A DNA stretch of 64,000 nt, from contig JAQGKD010000096.1 of assembly GCA_028290285.1 (NCBI GenBank), forward strand, positions 124,001 to 188,000, given 5' to 3'. Under the pieces are notes generated by a model that was not told the origin of the DNA, searched no databases, and worked only from the letters and a program-made list of their open reading frames with translations. Shown piece after piece: positions 1 to 13,055 of the stretch. A program made the translations under genes and the position numbers. The stretch comes from Hyphomicrobiales bacterium. Lineage in GTDB: Bacteria > Pseudomonadota > Alphaproteobacteria > Rhizobiales > Beijerinckiaceae. Numbering within the stretch: position 1 is the stretch's first letter; every line of letters begins with the position of its first letter.

Positions 1-73
1 GCAGGTCTCTCGGGCGCGCGAGGCGGCACCGCCGGCGCCCGCGCTCAGCACCATCAGCCTGATCTACAAATAG
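1..73 (+). CDS. C-terminal end of an unidentified protein (partial)
   Basis: An open frame enters from the left edge and ends at a TAG at 71-73. The visible tail is about 23 residues, rich in Ala and Pro, ending LSTISLIYK. It stops on the base before the dxs stop codon on the other strand. That zero-gap tail-to-tail arrangement recurs between well-supported genes in this window and is the main support for calling it real. No family can be named. Confidence 0.3.
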   Translation, partial: QVSRAREAAPPAPALSTISLIYK

Positions 74-2011
74 TCAGGCTATCAGCGACTTCGCCGCTTC
101 TTCGCTGCGCCCGAGCATTTCCAGAACCTTGGCAACGATTGCCTTGGCGTCGAGCCCCGCCCGCGCATAGAGGCGATCGGGCTTGTCCTGATCCAGGAAT
201 ACATCCGGCAGGACCATCGTGCGCACCTTGAGCGGCACGCGGCCATGGCCATCCAGAGCGCCGTCGTCGCTCAGGGCCTGAAGCACCATGGAACCGAACC
301 CGCCGGTGGATCCCTCTTCGATGGTCACGAGCACTTCATGATGGGCGGCGAGGCGGCGCAGCAGGCCACGGTCGAGCGGTTTCGCAAAGCGCGCATCGGC
401 AACCGTCGTGGAAAGCCCGTAAGACGCGAGGTTTTCCGCAGCCTTCATGGCCTCGGCCAGTCGCGTGCCCAGCGACAGCAGTGCGATCCGCGTGCCTTCG
501 CGCAAGACGCGTCCGCGTCCGATTTCGAGCGGCACACCGTATTCCGGCATCTCGATTCCGACACCTTCGCCGCGCGGATAGCGGAACGCGATCGGGCCCT
601 CGTCATAGGCGACCGCGGTGGCGACCATATGCACGAGTTCGGCCTCGTCCGCAGCGGCCATGATGGTCATGTCAGGCAGGCAGCCGAGGTAGGCAACGTC
701 GAAGGAGCCCGCATGCGTCGAACCATCGGCGCCGACCAGTCCCGCGCGGTCGATCGCGAAGCGCACGGGCAATTTCTGGATGGCGACGTCGTGCACAACC
801 TGATCGTAGGCGCGTTGCAGGAAGGTCGAATAGATCGCGCAGAACGGTTTGTAACCCTCGGTCGCAAGGCCAGCCGCGAAGGTGACCGCATGCTGCTCGG
901 CAATGCCGACATCGAAGGTGCGCGTGGGAAATCTTTCGGCGAAGAGATCGAGTCCCGTACCCGAGGGCATGGCGGCGGTGATCGCGACGATCTTGTCGTC
1001 GCGCTCGGCCTCCTTCATCAGGCTCTCGGCGAAGACGCGGGTATAGGCGGGCGCGTTTGCCTTGGGCTTCGCCTGGGTTCCCGTCACCACGTCGAACGTG
1101 TTGACGCCGTGATATTTGTCGTCGGACGCCTCGGCGGGGGGATAGCCCTTGCCCTTCTGCGTCACGACGTGAATCAGCACGGGGCCGCCGATGTCGGCGT
1201 CACGCACGTTCTTCAGGACGGGCAGCAGGTGGTCGAGATTGTGCCCGTCGATCGGCCCGACATAATAAAAGCCGAGCTCCTCGAACAAAGTGCCGCCCGT
1301 GACATAGCCGCGCGCATGTTCGACGGCGCGCGTGATGGCGCGGTCGAGCCGAGCAGGCATGTGGCGGGTCAGTTGCTTGCCGACGTCGCGCAGTTTCAGG
1401 TAGGTGCGCCCGGAGCCGAGCCGCGCCAGATAGGCCGACATTGCGCCCACGGGCGGTGCGATCGACATGTCGTTGTCGTTGAGGATGACGATGAGCCGGG
1501 AATGCATCGCCCCGGCATTGTTCATGGCCTCGTAGGCCATGCCGGCGGACATGGCCCCGTCCCCTATGACGGCGATCACGTTGTTATGCCCGCCGGACAG
1601 GTCGCGTGCGACCGCCATGCCGAGGCCGGCCGAGATCGAGGTCGAGGAATGTGCCGCGCCGAATGGATCGTATTCGCTCTCGGTCCGCTTGGTGAAGCCC
1701 GACAGGCCGCCAGCCTGGCGCAGCGTCTTGATGCGATCCCGCCGCCCGGTCAGGATCTTGTGCGGGTAGGCCTGATGACCGACGTCCCAGATCAACCGGT
1801 CGCGCGGGGTGTCGAAAACGTGGTGGATGGCGACCGTCAGTTCGACGACGCCGAGGCCCGCGCCCAGATGGCCCCCCGTTACGGAAACAGCCTCGATCGT
1901 TTCGGCACGCAGCTCATCGACCACCTGGCGGAGCGAGGAGTCGGGCAGGAGACGCAGATCCTCCGGAGAGGAAATCTTGTCGAGGAGGGGAGTTTTGGAC
2001 GTGTCTGGCAC
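74..2011 (-). CDS. dxs: 1-deoxy-D-xylulose-5-phosphate synthase
   Basis: Thiamine-diphosphate enzyme that condenses pyruvate and glyceraldehyde 3-phosphate to DXP, the first step of the MEP isoprenoid pathway. The 645 residues match the usual family length. Visible signatures are GGHLGAGLG near residue 46, the thiamine-diphosphate motif beginning GDG at 150-152 and closing with NN at 164-165, and the transketolase-like [15 protein letters not shown] segment in the middle third. The start is a GTG preceded by GAGTGATCA, a modest ribosome-binding site. ispE of the same pathway lies about 10 kb away and a polyprenyl diphosphate synthase at 19.4 kb, but they are not in one operon. The gene is divergent from ppdK. 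Confidence 0.97.
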   Translation of the reverse strand: MPDTSKTPLLDKISSPEDLRLLPDSSLRQVVDELRAETIEAVSVTGGHLGAGLGVVELTVAIHHVFDTPRDRLIWDVGHQAYPHKILTGRRDRIKTLRQAGGLSGFTKRTESEYDPFGAAHSSTSISAGLGMAVARDLSGGHNNVIAVIGDGAMSAGMAYEAMNNAGAMHSRLIVILNDNDMSIAPPVGAMSAYLARLGSGRTYLKLRDVGKQLTRHMPARLDRAITRAVEHARGYVTGGTLFEELGFYYVGPIDGHNLDHLLPVLKNVRDADIGGPVLIHVVTQKGKGYPPAEASDDKYHGVNTFDVVTGTQAKPKANAPAYTRVFAESLMKEAERDDKIVAITAAMPSGTGLDLFAERFPTRTFDVGIAEQHAVTFAAGLATEGYKPFCAIYSTFLQRAYDQVVHDVAIQKLPVRFAIDRAGLVGADGSTHAGSFDVAYLGCLPDMTIMAAADEAELVHMVATAVAYDEGPIAFRYPRGEGVGIEMPEYGVPLEIGRGRVLREGTRIALLSLGTRLAEAMKAAENLASYGLSTTVADARFAKPLDRGLLRRLAAHHEVLVTIEEGSTGGFGSMVLQALSDDGALDGHGRVPLKVRTMVLPDVFLDQDKPDRLYARAGLDAKAIVAKVLEMLGRSEEAAKSLIA

Positions 2012-2249
2012 TGATCACTCTGCATGGCAGACCTGCATCGGGCAGCCGGTCTCGACGGGTTGCGTTGGCTTACACCAGAAGACACCTCCCTGCCAACGCG
2101 GGAAGCTGTCACGGGGGGCATCCTGACAGGAGACCGCGGTCGCGGCGACGCACCATATGACGAATTGATCTCGCGGCACGTTTCCGACTAGAGAAGACGG
2201 GGCGCAGTGACAGACTGCGCCAGCACCGCTTGGGTCAAGGATCGAGCAG

Positions 2250-4924
<2,675 letters not shown>

Positions 4925-4928
<4 letters not shown>

Positions 4929-5209
4929 GGACGGCGCGCAACATCTATCTCGGCGTGATGAGCGTCGCGGGCGTCCTTGTCGGGGCGCTCGCGATGGTCG
5001 TGCCCGCGCTCGGCAAGGGCGGCTTCGCGACGCCCTTCACGATACTGCTCGTGATCTCCCTGATCGTCGATGTCGCCCTGATGCGGCTGATGAAGGGAGA
5101 TGCTCTCATCCCCCTCACCATGCCCGCGCGCTTCGGCGGCTTTTTCTCCGGCGTCGTCCTCTACCTGCTGATCACCTTCCTGTTCGGTCAGGTGCAGCCA
5201 ATCGCCTGA
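4925..5209 (+). CDS. small membrane protein of unknown function
   Basis: Encodes 94 residues with three likely membrane segments: about residues 9-29 (LGVMSVAGVLVGALAMVV), 38-55 (FTILLVISLIVDVALM) and 71-88 (GFFSGVVLYLLITFLFG). There is no signal-peptide cleavage site and no motif I recognise. The start codon overlaps the ppdK stop as ATGA, so it is probably cotranslated with ppdK. That arrangement is the only clue to function. Confidence 0.75.
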
Positions 5210-5375
5210 GCCGCGTCCCGTTTTGACACGCGCACCGGCTGCGCTTCGGTAACGCCTCCTCAAGCTTACCCGACGATAAATGGAACCGAGCGGGATTGAG
5301 CGATGGCCTGTGGCAAGTTAGCCGCGGCCCCGCCTGGTCCCAGGGTGTTCCTTCGTGTTCGAGTGTGAGTTGCGT

Positions 5376-6641
5376 ATGAGTCGGTCGCACATCGGATGGG
5401 CTTTGGGCGTCGTCGCTCCCTGGTGCCTGGGCATGGGGCTCGTCGTGTCCTTCACGGCCGTCGCAGGCCAGGATTCCTCGATCGGGGCCAGTGTTGCCCC
5501 GCTTGCCGTCCGGCGCGCCGATGCGCCGATCGATCTCATCCCCTCGATTTCAGGCGTGCGGGCCGCCTTCGGCATGCGCAGTCCCTTGTCCGGGGGCATC
5601 CGGCTTGCGTCATTGACGCTCGGCGACGCCCAGGAATTCCTGACGCGTCCCGACGAAATCGATCCGCAGGTCTCGCTGAAGAAGGGCGTCCGCGAATTCC
5701 CGGCCATCGACCGCAGCCATCGCAGCGACCCGGTCGTCGGCCTTCGCCCGACCTTCGACGCCAGCCTGCGCAAGCGAGGCGGCATCGAGGCCTATCGTGC
5801 GAGCGAGCTGCTGCTCTCGCCGCGCGGCGCGCTGGCCTTTGATGGCTTCGCGCCTGCCGACGGCCCCGTTCCCGGCCCAGATTCGGTCGCAACCTTCGAG
5901 ATGCCGGTGGAAACCGCCGCAGCCACGGGCCCTGCCAGCGCGGAATCCTCGCCGGTGCAGATGCCGTCCGTGCCCACCATGCCGAGCCTGCGCAAGGGGC
6001 TGGGCTCCAGCGAGCGCGTGTTCGATGGCGCGACGCCAGGCGTTCCGCGAGCCGTCGCGCTCGCGTCCGCGACACCGGCACCCAACGAGGTGACGCCGGT
6101 CGACGCCATGGCCCTTGCCGGCGCGCCCCGCGCCCGCCCGGTCGAATCCGCGGCGCTGGCGCCTGCGCCCAACGCGACCATTGTGCCGCGCGGCGACCGC
6201 CCGGACTATGCGGCGTTGATCGCGCAAGGCAAGGCGAGCAGCGAGGAGCATTGCCTCGCGCAGGCGATCTATTTCGAAGCCCGCAGCGAGCCGGAAGAGG
6301 GTCAGGCGGCCGTGGCGCAAGTGGTGCTGAACCGCGTCTCCAGCGGCCTTTATCCCCCGAGCGTCTGCGGCGTCGTGTTCCAGAACCGGCATCGCTACAA
6401 GGCCTGCCAGTTCTCCTTCGCCTGCGAGGGCAAGGCGCTGAAGATCACCGAGCCCGAACCCTGGAGCGTCGCCCAGCGCATCGCCCGCGACGTGCTCGAA
6501 GGCAAGACCTACGTCAGCGACGTCGGCGCATCCACGCATTATCACGCCAACTACGTTCACCCTGGCTGGTCGCGCCGCCTGAAAAAGATGGACAAGATCG
6601 GCACCCACATCTTCTACAAGCTGCGGCCGGGTCAGACGTGA
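5376..6641 (+). CDS. SleB-type cell wall hydrolase
   Basis: Probable exported peptidoglycan hydrolase of the Hydrolase_2/SleB family (lytic transglycosylase-like, related to spore cortex hydrolase SleB). An N-terminal hydrophobic segment (about residues 6-24) acts as signal or anchor. A long Ala/Pro-rich linker follows, then a conserved C-terminal domain starting at HCLAQAIYFEARSEPEEGQ, where the Glu of YFEAR is the expected catalytic residue. The domain continues with VVLNRV, CQFSF and THYHA motifs. The ATG at 5376 was chosen; an in-frame GTG at 5355 would add seven residues. Confidence 0.85.
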   Translation: MSRSHIGWALGVVAPWCLGMGLVVSFTAVAGQDSSIGASVAPLAVRRADAPIDLIPSISGVRAAFGMRSPLSGGIRLASLTLGDAQEFLTRPDEIDPQVSLKKGVREFPAIDRSHRSDPVVGLRPTFDASLRKRGGIEAYRASELLLSPRGALAFDGFAPADGPVPGPDSVATFEMPVETAAATGPASAESSPVQMPSVPTMPSLRKGLGSSERVFDGATPGVPRAVALASATPAPNEVTPVDAMALAGAPRARPVESAALAPAPNATIVPRGDRPDYAALIAQGKASSEEHCLAQAIYFEARSEPEEGQAAVAQVVLNRVSSGLYPPSVCGVVFQNRHRYKACQFSFACEGKALKITEPEPWSVAQRIARDVLEGKTYVSDVGASTHYHANYVHPGWSRRLKKMDKIGTHIFYKLRPGQT

Positions 6642-6774
6642 AAGTGATGCGAGCTGCTGGATGCGGAGTTGCGCGAAGTAAAATTGTGCGCCGCAGGCCG
6701 TTGCCGTCATTGCGGAGCAGCGTCGCCGCGCTCATCGCAGTGGCGCGCCCCGCGTCAGGGGCACCGTAGCCGCC

Positions 6775-7143
6775 CTATACCCGCCGCCGCCGCGTTCCCA
6801 GGATGCCGCCGACCACGCCCGCGAGCACCCAGACTGCGCCATGCAGATCCCTGTCGAAAGCTTCGAAACGCACGCCCGAGGCGACCGTGACAAGCGAAGC
6901 TACCGCTGCGAAGCAGGCGCCGACGAGCAGCCCGACGATGCGCGGACGCAGGGCAGGGGCGAAGATGGCGAGCTTGATCGCCGAGCCGCCCCAGTAGGCA
7001 AGCACGGCCGCACCGAGAAAAGACAGGCCGAGCAGCGTCTCGCCCGCGATGAGCTTGGAGCCACCGACGACGAGCGTCGCGAGGAAATAGGCGATTGTGA
7101 CGAAGAGCATGGGGTATCCCGGCGGGAACGACACCATTGTCAT
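6775..7143 (-). CDS. small integral membrane protein, unknown function
   Basis: About 122 residues with four predicted hydrophobic helices (beginning MLFVTIAYFLATLVVGG, then LLGLSFLGAAVLAYWGG, IVGLLVGACFAAVASLVTVA and AVWVLAGVVGGILG) and a basic tail, RRRRV. No family recognised. Candidate starts are 7143, 7137 and 7110, and none has a strong ribosome-binding site. It is divergent from nadA, leaving about 218 bp for regulation. Confidence 0.6.
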   Translation of the reverse strand: MTMVSFPPGYPMLFVTIAYFLATLVVGGSKLIAGETLLGLSFLGAAVLAYWGGSAIKLAIFAPALRPRIVGLLVGACFAAVASLVTVASGVRFEAFDRDLHGAVWVLAGVVGGILGTRRRRV

Positions 7144-7266
7144 GCGGAATGCCGCCCGTCCGCACAAGGCCCCAGCCTCGTCTTCACCACAAATCCTGGG
7201 CGAAAGGCTGGGTAGCCAAAAGAATTACGCGCCGTCCGATGCAATCCGCCTGATCATCACTACCTT

Positions 7267-7285
7267 TATGCTCGGAAAGAGTATA
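7267..7285. promoter_or_regulatory. distal candidate NadQ operator
   Basis: Near-perfect inverted repeat TATGCTC-GGAAA-GAGTATA, with one mismatch between arms. It repeats the half-site and 5-bp spacer of the perfect palindrome just upstream of nadA. The two centres (7276 and 7339) are 63 bp apart, about six helical turns, so both would face the same side of the DNA. A NadQ-type regulator is encoded at 23843-24838. The pairing of protein and site is inferred. Confidence 0.6.
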
Positions 7286-7329
7286 TCACCACGTCGAACA
7301 CCGGCCCTGACGGCCTTTTTGACCCTAGA

Positions 7330-7348
7330 TATGCTCAACTAGAGCATA
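7330..7348. promoter_or_regulatory. proximal candidate NadQ operator of nadA
   Basis: Perfect palindrome TATGCTC-AACTA-GAGCATA ending 13 bp before the nadA ATG and just upstream of its GGAGG ribosome-binding site. A protein bound here would block the promoter or translation-start region. Repetition of the same half-sites at 7267-7285 makes a chance palindrome unlikely. Confidence 0.7.
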
Positions 7349-7361
7349 ATCGGAGGCGGAT

Positions 7362-8450
7362 ATGTTGGCTCCCCGTTTCGACCAGACGCGCGGCTCGATC
7401 GTCGCCCCGCCCGCCGGCCTTTCGGATGCGGCGCTGCGCTACGGCGTGCTGCCGATGCCCTCGCTGGCCTGGACGCCCGAGGTCGAGCGCGAGACCGCGC
7501 ACCTCTACGAAAAGGTGAAGCGCGTCATGCCGCCGGTCGAATGGCCGTTCCATGCGCCTTACGTGAAGGCTATCAACGACCTCAAGCGCGAACGCAACGC
7601 CGTCATTCTCGCGCACAATTACCAGACGCCGGAAATCTATCACTGCGTCGCCGACGTCGTTGGCGATTCGCTTCAACTCGCGAGGCTCGCGGGCTCGACC
7701 GATGCCGAGATCATCGTGCAGGGCGGCGTCCACTTCATGGCCGAGACGTCGAAGCTGCTCAACCCTGGCAAGACCGTGCTCATCCCCGATTCGAAGGCCG
7801 GCTGCTCGCTCGCTGAATCGATCACGGGCGCGGACGTGCGGGCGCTGCGCGCCAAATATCCGGGCGTGCCGGTGGTTGCCTACGTCAACACCTCGGCGGA
7901 GGTGAAGGCGGAAGTCGATATCTGCTGCACGTCCTCGAATGCGGTCAGGATCGTCGAGAGCCTCGGGGTGGAGCGCGTGATCTTCCTGCCGGATCGTTAT
8001 CTCGCGCAGAATGTCGCCACGCAGACCAAGGTCAAGATCATCGCCTGGACGGGCGCCTGCGAAGTGCACGAGCGTTTCACGGCGAGCGAACTGCAGCGCT
8101 ACCGCGAGGAAGATCCGGGCATCAAGATCATCGCGCATCCCGAATGCCCGCGCGAAGTCGTGGAGGTCGCCGATTTCGCGGGCTCGACGGCGGCCATGAT
8201 CGACTACGTGAAGAAGAACCAGCCGCGCCGCGTGCTTCTCGTGACGGAATGCTCGATGGCCGACAACGTCGCCGCCGAGACCCCGAACGTGGAATTCGTG
8301 CGGCCCTGCAATCTGTGCCCCCACATGAAGCGCATCACGCTGCCGAAGATTCTCGACAGCCTCGTCTATATGCGTGAAGAAGTGACAATCGATCCCTCGC
8401 TGGTGACCCGCGCGCGTGCGAGTGTCCAGCGCATGATCGACATGGGCTGA
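7362..8450 (+). CDS. nadA: quinolinate synthase A
   Basis: Condenses iminoaspartate with dihydroxyacetone phosphate to quinolinate in de novo NAD synthesis, using a [4Fe-4S] cluster. The 362 residues fit the longer NadA class. Candidate cluster ligands are Cys148 in the GCSLAES motif, Cys233 in GACEVHERF and one of Cys316/Cys319 in [20 protein letters not shown] near residue 82 is the usual substrate-binding stretch. GGAGG at 7352-7356 sits well for the ATG. nadB follows 141-165 bp downstream beyond a probable terminator. Two palindromes upstream suggest NadQ control. Confidence 0.97.
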   Translation: MLAPRFDQTRGSIVAPPAGLSDAALRYGVLPMPSLAWTPEVERETAHLYEKVKRVMPPVEWPFHAPYVKAINDLKRERNAVILAHNYQTPEIYHCVADVVGDSLQLARLAGSTDAEIIVQGGVHFMAETSKLLNPGKTVLIPDSKAGCSLAESITGADVRALRAKYPGVPVVAYVNTSAEVKAEVDICCTSSNAVRIVESLGVERVIFLPDRYLAQNVATQTKVKIIAWTGACEVHERFTASELQRYREEDPGIKIIAHPECPREVVEVADFAGSTAAMIDYVKKNQPRRVLLVTECSMADNVAAETPNVEFVRPCNLCPHMKRITLPKILDSLVYMREEVTIDPSLVTRARASVQRMIDMG

Positions 8451-8494
8451 TTGGGTTCCGTTGCGTCGGCCCGGTAAATTTGTTCGAAACGGTG

Positions 8495-8520
8495 ATGGCC
8501 GGTCTCGTTCCGGCCATTTT
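8495..8520 (+). terminator. hairpin terminator between nadA and nadB
   Basis: A perfect 8-bp stem (ATGGCCGG at 8495-8502, CCGGCCAT at 8510-8517) with a 7-base loop is followed by TTT. The short T run makes it a moderate intrinsic terminator, so nadB may be transcribed partly by readthrough or from its own promoter. Confidence 0.55.
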
Positions 8521-8615
8521 CCGCCCGCAAATCATTCGCCGAGGACGACTCGACGCTGCAGGGCAAAGAGCCGCCGACGCACCTATTCAATTTGACGGCC
8601 GAAAGTTCGCGCGAA

Positions 8616-10160
8616 ATGCCCACTTCTGACATTCTCATCGTGGGCGGGGGGCTTGCCGGCCTGTTCTGCGCACTCAAGTTTGCGCCGCGCCCCGTCACGA
8701 TCCTTGCGACCGCGCCCCTTGGCTCGGGCGCTTCATCCGCCTGGGCGCAGGGTGGAATTGCCGCCGCCATGTCCGGGGGTGACAGCCCGGAGAAGCATAC
8801 CGCCGACACCCTCGCGGCAGGCGCTGGCCTCGTCGATCGCGAGGCCGCCCTCGGCATGGCGCGCGAGGCGGCCGACCGTATCCACGATCTGCTCTCCTAC
8901 GGCGTCCCCTTCGACAAGGATCTCGAGGGACATCTCGCCCAGTCGCGCGAGGCGGCGCATTCCGAGCGGCGCATCGTGCGGGTGCGGGGCGATATGGCGG
9001 GCAAGGCCATCATGGAAGCGCTCGTCGCCCGTGTCAGGGCGACGCCTTCGATCACCGTGATCGAAAGCCACACGGCCGAGGAACTCATCACCCACAATGG
9101 CCGCGTCATCGGCGTGGTCGCACGCAATTCGGAGGGCCGCCGCGAGAAATTCCCGGCCGGTGCCACGATCCTTGCAACGGGCGGCATCGGGCACCTGTTT
9201 CGGGTCACCACCAATCCTGCGGAAGCGCGCGGCCTCGGCCTCGCCATGGCGGCGCGGGCCGGCGCAATCATCGCCGATGCCGAATTCGTGCAGTTTCATC
9301 CGACCGCGATCGACATCGGCCGCGATCCGGCTCCGCTGGCAACCGAGGCCTTGCGAGGCGAGGGTGCAACGCTGGTCAACAAAGCAGGCGAGCGCTTCAT
9401 GCAGGCGCTTCATCCCGATGCGGAACTCGCCCCGCGCGACATTGTGGCGCGTGGCGTCTTCGCGGAGATCGCAGCGGGGCGGGGCGCTTTTCTCGATGGG
9501 CGCACGTCGCCCGGCGCGCATTTCGCGGAAGCCTTTCCCGGCGTATACGAGATCTGCCGCTCGGCCGGTATTGATCCCGCGCGCGAACTTGTGCCGATCT
9601 GTCCGGCCGAGCACTACCACATGGGCGGCATCTGGACGGACACGCGCGGTCGAACCTCGCTTGGCGGCCTATGGGCAGTGGGGGAGGTCGCGTGTACGGG
9701 CGTACACGGCGCGAATCGCCTGGCGTCCAATTCGCTGCTCGAAGCCGTGGTCTTCTCCAGCCGCATCGCGGAGGATCTCGCGGAGCGGCCGGAGAGCGAA
9801 TTCGATATTGGCCCGGTTGAGAGCTTCCTGCGCAGCCGTGTGTCGATCGCACAATCGGAATCCCAGCCCCACCTCGAGGCAAAATTACGCGATACAATGT
9901 CAACGCATTGCGGCGTCATACGCGATGGCGCGGGATTGAACCGCGCGCTCAGCATCGTCAGTGCGCTGGAGCAGGAAGCGCGCGATCCCGTGCTGCGGCA
10001 AATGTGCGTGGCGGCGCTCCTCGTCATCGCGGCGGCGCTGATGCGGCGGGAGAGCCGGGGCGGTCATTTCCGTACGGATTACCCGGAAAGCCATCCCGAA
10101 CTGGCGCGCCGGTCCCGCATGACATTGCGCGAAGCGCGCCGCCTTGCCGCAGGCCTGTGA
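8616..10160 (+). CDS. nadB: L-aspartate oxidase
   Basis: FAD enzyme oxidising L-aspartate to iminoaspartate, the substrate of NadA. The N-terminal dinucleotide-binding motif [16 protein letters not shown] begins at about residue 6. [14 protein letters not shown] and the [16 protein letters not shown]-like stretch (here [19 protein letters not shown]) are family signatures, and the C-terminal helical domain ends [14 protein letters not shown]. About 514 residues. An in-frame TTG at 8592 would add eight residues; neither start has a strong ribosome-binding site. The usual third gene, nadC, does not follow. Confidence 0.95.
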   Translation: MPTSDILIVGGGLAGLFCALKFAPRPVTILATAPLGSGASSAWAQGGIAAAMSGGDSPEKHTADTLAAGAGLVDREAALGMAREAADRIHDLLSYGVPFDKDLEGHLAQSREAAHSERRIVRVRGDMAGKAIMEALVARVRATPSITVIESHTAEELITHNGRVIGVVARNSEGRREKFPAGATILATGGIGHLFRVTTNPAEARGLGLAMAARAGAIIADAEFVQFHPTAIDIGRDPAPLATEALRGEGATLVNKAGERFMQALHPDAELAPRDIVARGVFAEIAAGRGAFLDGRTSPGAHFAEAFPGVYEICRSAGIDPARELVPICPAEHYHMGGIWTDTRGRTSLGGLWAVGEVACTGVHGANRLASNSLLEAVVFSSRIAEDLAERPESEFDIGPVESFLRSRVSIAQSESQPHLEAKLRDTMSTHCGVIRDGAGLNRALSIVSALEQEARDPVLRQMCVAALLVIAAALMRRESRGGHFRTDYPESHPELARRSRMTLREARRLAAGL

Positions 10161-10321
10161 ACACACCCGAAATGTCATGGGCTGAACAGCTTCGCCGCGT
10201 GCTGCTCCCCTTGCCGAGGCGGCCCAAAACGGCCATGTTCGCAGCCGAGGGTCAGGCTGGAAGCCGTGTTGCGTGGGGCGCCTGCATGGCCGTTCAGCGC
10301 TGAGGCCATGGCCCGGCCAGG

Positions 10322-12139
10322 ATGATCAAGAGATCAATCAGAAAGATGTCGCCCGTGTCGCAGAACCTACGCCCGGCCAACTTCGTGTCTCTCGAGAAGG
10401 CCAAGTATTGCGTCGCCGCCGGCCTTGTCGCCGCTGCTTTGTGGGGTCCGACTGCGCAGGCGCGTCAGGTCGCCCCGGCTGCTTCATCCTTCGGCGCGAG
10501 CACGAACCCGGCCGGCACTTATCTTTCAGCGCTCTCGGCGGGCGCACAGCGGGACACCGGGGCAGCGGCGATCTTCTTCCGCGAGGCTTTGCGATTCGAC
10601 CCACGTAACGCCGAATTGATGGAGCGCGCCTTCGTGGCGGCGCTCGCCAACGGCAATATCGACGACGGCTTTACGCTGGCCGAACGCCTGCTTCAGCGGG
10701 ACCCCAAGAACGGCCTGGCCAATCTGGTCACTGGCGTCAAGGCGATGAAGGCGAAGCGTTTCGTTGTCGCGCGCGGATCCTTCGCCAAGGGCGGCGGCGG
10801 ACGTCAGCGCGACATCACGGCAACGCTTCTCACGGGCTGGAGCTACATCGGCTCGGGAGATCAGAAGCGCGCGATCGAGACGCTCGACAAGCTGAAGGAC
10901 CAGCGCTTTGGTCTTTTCCGCGATTATCACGTCGCCCTGATGGCCGATCTCACGAACCAGAAGACCGAAGCCGTCAAGCGTATCAAGGCGGCTTACGAGG
11001 CCGAGAAGACGACGCTGCGCATCGTCGATGCCTATGCGCGCATCATGGCCCGCAGCGGCGATGTCGCCGAGGCCAAGCGCGCCTATGACGCTTTCGACCA
11101 GTTGCTGCCGCGCCATCCCATCATACGCGCTGGCCTCGCGGAGCTGGCGAGCGGCAAGCCCATCGGGCCCGTCGTGAACGACGCGGAGCAGGGGGCTGCG
11201 GAAGTTCTTTACGGGCTGGGCTCCGTCGGCGGTAGCCAGAACGATGAGCTGGCAGCGATGATCTATCTGCGTCTCGCTTTGCACATGGACCCGCAGCACG
11301 CGCTGGCCGTCGTCACACTCGCGGATGTCTACGAGCGCCTGAAGCAGAGCGACCAGGCCATCGATGTCTACAAGATGGTGCCCGCCAACTCGCCGCTGAA
11401 AGACAATTCGGAAATCCAGATCGGCCTGCTCATGGAAACGGCGGGACATGCCGAAGAAGCGCAGAAACATCTCGCCGCGCTCGTTCAGTCCCGCCCGCAG
11501 GATCCCGAAGCCATCCTGGCGCTGGCCAATCTCCAGCGCTCGCGCAAACAGTTCGCCGAAGCGGCTGAGGGCTACACCAAGGCGCTCGCCATATCGGGCG
11601 GCGGCAAGACGGACTGGTCCACGCTCTATTTCCGTGGTGTTTCCTACGAGCGCCAGAAGAAGTGGAGCCTCGCCGAAGCCGATTTCCGCAAGGCTCTCGA
11701 ACTCTACCCCGATCAGCCGATGGTCCTGAACTATCTCGGTTATTCCTGGGTAGACCAGGGACTGAACCTCGACGAGGCCTTCAAGATGCTGCGCCGCGCA
11801 GTGGAGCTGCGCCCGACCGATGGTTACGTGATCGACAGTCTGGCCTGGGCTTATTATCGGCTGGGCCATTTCCCCGAGGCGGTGCGCGAACTCGAAAAGG
11901 CCATCGAGCTGAAGCCTGCCGATCCCGTCATCAACGACCATCTGGGTGACGCTTACTGGCGCGTCGGGCGCAAGCTCGAAGCCCGGTTCCAGTGGAACCA
12001 CGCACGCGACCTGAAGCCGGAGCCGGAGGATCTCGAGAAGATCCTCAAGAAGATCGATGACGGCATCGTCGACGAGACCGTTCCTGCCGCCGCGAGCAAC
12101 GAGGCGCCAAAGGTGGAAGAGCCGAAAAACGGCGGCTGA
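10322..12139 (+). CDS. tetratricopeptide-repeat protein with signal sequence
   Basis: 605 residues. A basic N-terminus and hydrophobic stretch (about residues 25-43, ending AQA) suggest export to the periplasm. The remainder is a chain of TPR helices, clearest towards the C-terminus in segments such as WSLAEADFRKALELYPDQP, EAFKMLRRAVELRPTDG and EAVRELEKAIELKPADP. A charged tail (EAPKVEEPKNGG) follows. TPR proteins of this kind scaffold protein complexes; the partner is unknown. It ends 15 bp before ispE and is probably cotranscribed with it. Start codon choice (10322 or 10346) is uncertain. Confidence 0.85.
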   Translation: MIKRSIRKMSPVSQNLRPANFVSLEKAKYCVAAGLVAAALWGPTAQARQVAPAASSFGASTNPAGTYLSALSAGAQRDTGAAAIFFREALRFDPRNAELMERAFVAALANGNIDDGFTLAERLLQRDPKNGLANLVTGVKAMKAKRFVVARGSFAKGGGGRQRDITATLLTGWSYIGSGDQKRAIETLDKLKDQRFGLFRDYHVALMADLTNQKTEAVKRIKAAYEAEKTTLRIVDAYARIMARSGDVAEAKRAYDAFDQLLPRHPIIRAGLAELASGKPIGPVVNDAEQGAAEVLYGLGSVGGSQNDELAAMIYLRLALHMDPQHALAVVTLADVYERLKQSDQAIDVYKMVPANSPLKDNSEIQIGLLMETAGHAEEAQKHLAALVQSRPQDPEAILALANLQRSRKQFAEAAEGYTKALAISGGGKTDWSTLYFRGVSYERQKKWSLAEADFRKALELYPDQPMVLNYLGYSWVDQGLNLDEAFKMLRRAVELRPTDGYVIDSLAWAYYRLGHFPEAVRELEKAIELKPADPVINDHLGDAYWRVGRKLEARFQWNHARDLKPEPEDLEKILKKIDDGIVDETVPAAASNEAPKVEEPKNGG

Positions 12140-12154
12140 CGGGCCTTTGCGCGC

Positions 12155-13027
12155 ATGTCCATGCTGATCGAACGCGCGCCTGCCAAGGTCAATCTCACGT
12201 TGCACCTGCTGCGTCGGCGCGCCGACGGCTGGCACGATCTCGAAAGTCTCGTCGCCTTCGCAGGCTGCGGTGACACGCTCACGCTCGCACCGGGTGAGGC
12301 GACCTCGCTCGTGGTCGACGGACCAGCCGCGCAGGCGGCGGGCGCGCTCGACGACAATCTCGTGTTGAAGGCCGCGCGCGCATTGCAGGCCCGGGTATCG
12401 GGCCTGCGGGGCGGCGCGTTCCATTTGACCAAGCGGCTGCCCGCAGCAGCCGGCATCGGCGGCGGCTCGTCAGACGCGGCTGCGGCGCTGCGGCTTCTCG
12501 CACGCGCCAACGCAGTCGATATGGACGATCCGCGCCTGCTTGATGCCGCGCAGGAGATCGGTTCGGACGTTCCCGTCTGCCTCGCGCCCCGCGCCCGCAT
12601 GATGTCGGGACGCGGCGAGACGCTAGGGCCGGCGCTTGCACTGCCGCCACTCTTCGCGGTCCTCGTCAATCCGCGCGTGCCGCTGGAAACGAAAGCCGTC
12701 TTCGCCCGCATCGGTCTCGCACCCGGCGACGAGATGGGCTACGGCGCACATCCATCTCTGCCGCAGCAGCTTTCGAGCGATGCTTTGCTTGCTGTGCTCA
12801 GGCGCGGGCGCAATGACATGGAAGACGCCGCGAGCGTTCTTGCGCCGGTCGTGGGGCACGTCATCGCGGTGCTGTCCGCGGCGCGCGGCTGTCGTCTCGC
12901 GCGCATGTCGGGCTCGGGCGCGACCTGTTTCGCGATTTTCGACACCTGCCGCGCAGCCGCGCGCACGGCCGCAGTGATCCGTCGCGATCATCCGGAATGG
13001 TGGGTGAAGGCGACTGTGCTGCGCTAG
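12155..13027 (+). CDS. ispE: 4-diphosphocytidyl-2-C-methyl-D-erythritol kinase
   Basis: GHMP-family kinase phosphorylating CDP-ME in the MEP isoprenoid pathway. 290 residues, usual length. APAKVNLTLHLLRRRADGWH at the N-terminus is the substrate-binding signature, LPAAAGIGGGSSDAAAAL near residue 93 is the glycine-rich ATP loop, and ARMSGSGATCFAIF near residue 249 is the third GHMP motif. An alternative Met lies two codons in. It is the second MEP gene in the window after dxs. Confidence 0.96.
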   Translation: MSMLIERAPAKVNLTLHLLRRRADGWHDLESLVAFAGCGDTLTLAPGEATSLVVDGPAAQAAGALDDNLVLKAARALQARVSGLRGGAFHLTKRLPAAAGIGGGSSDAAAALRLLARANAVDMDDPRLLDAAQEIGSDVPVCLAPRARMMSGRGETLGPALALPPLFAVLVNPRVPLETKAVFARIGLAPGDEMGYGAHPSLPQQLSSDALLAVLRRGRNDMEDAASVLAPVVGHVIAVLSAARGCRLARMSGSGATCFAIFDTCRAAARTAAVIRRDHPEWWVKATVLR

Positions 13028-13055
13028 GATCGACCATCTACAAATGCGGGCACAG

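Noticed and set aside
10526-12424. 632-codon frame antisense to the TPR gene and ispE
   Set aside because: Spans two well-supported genes on the other strand and has no recognisable motif.
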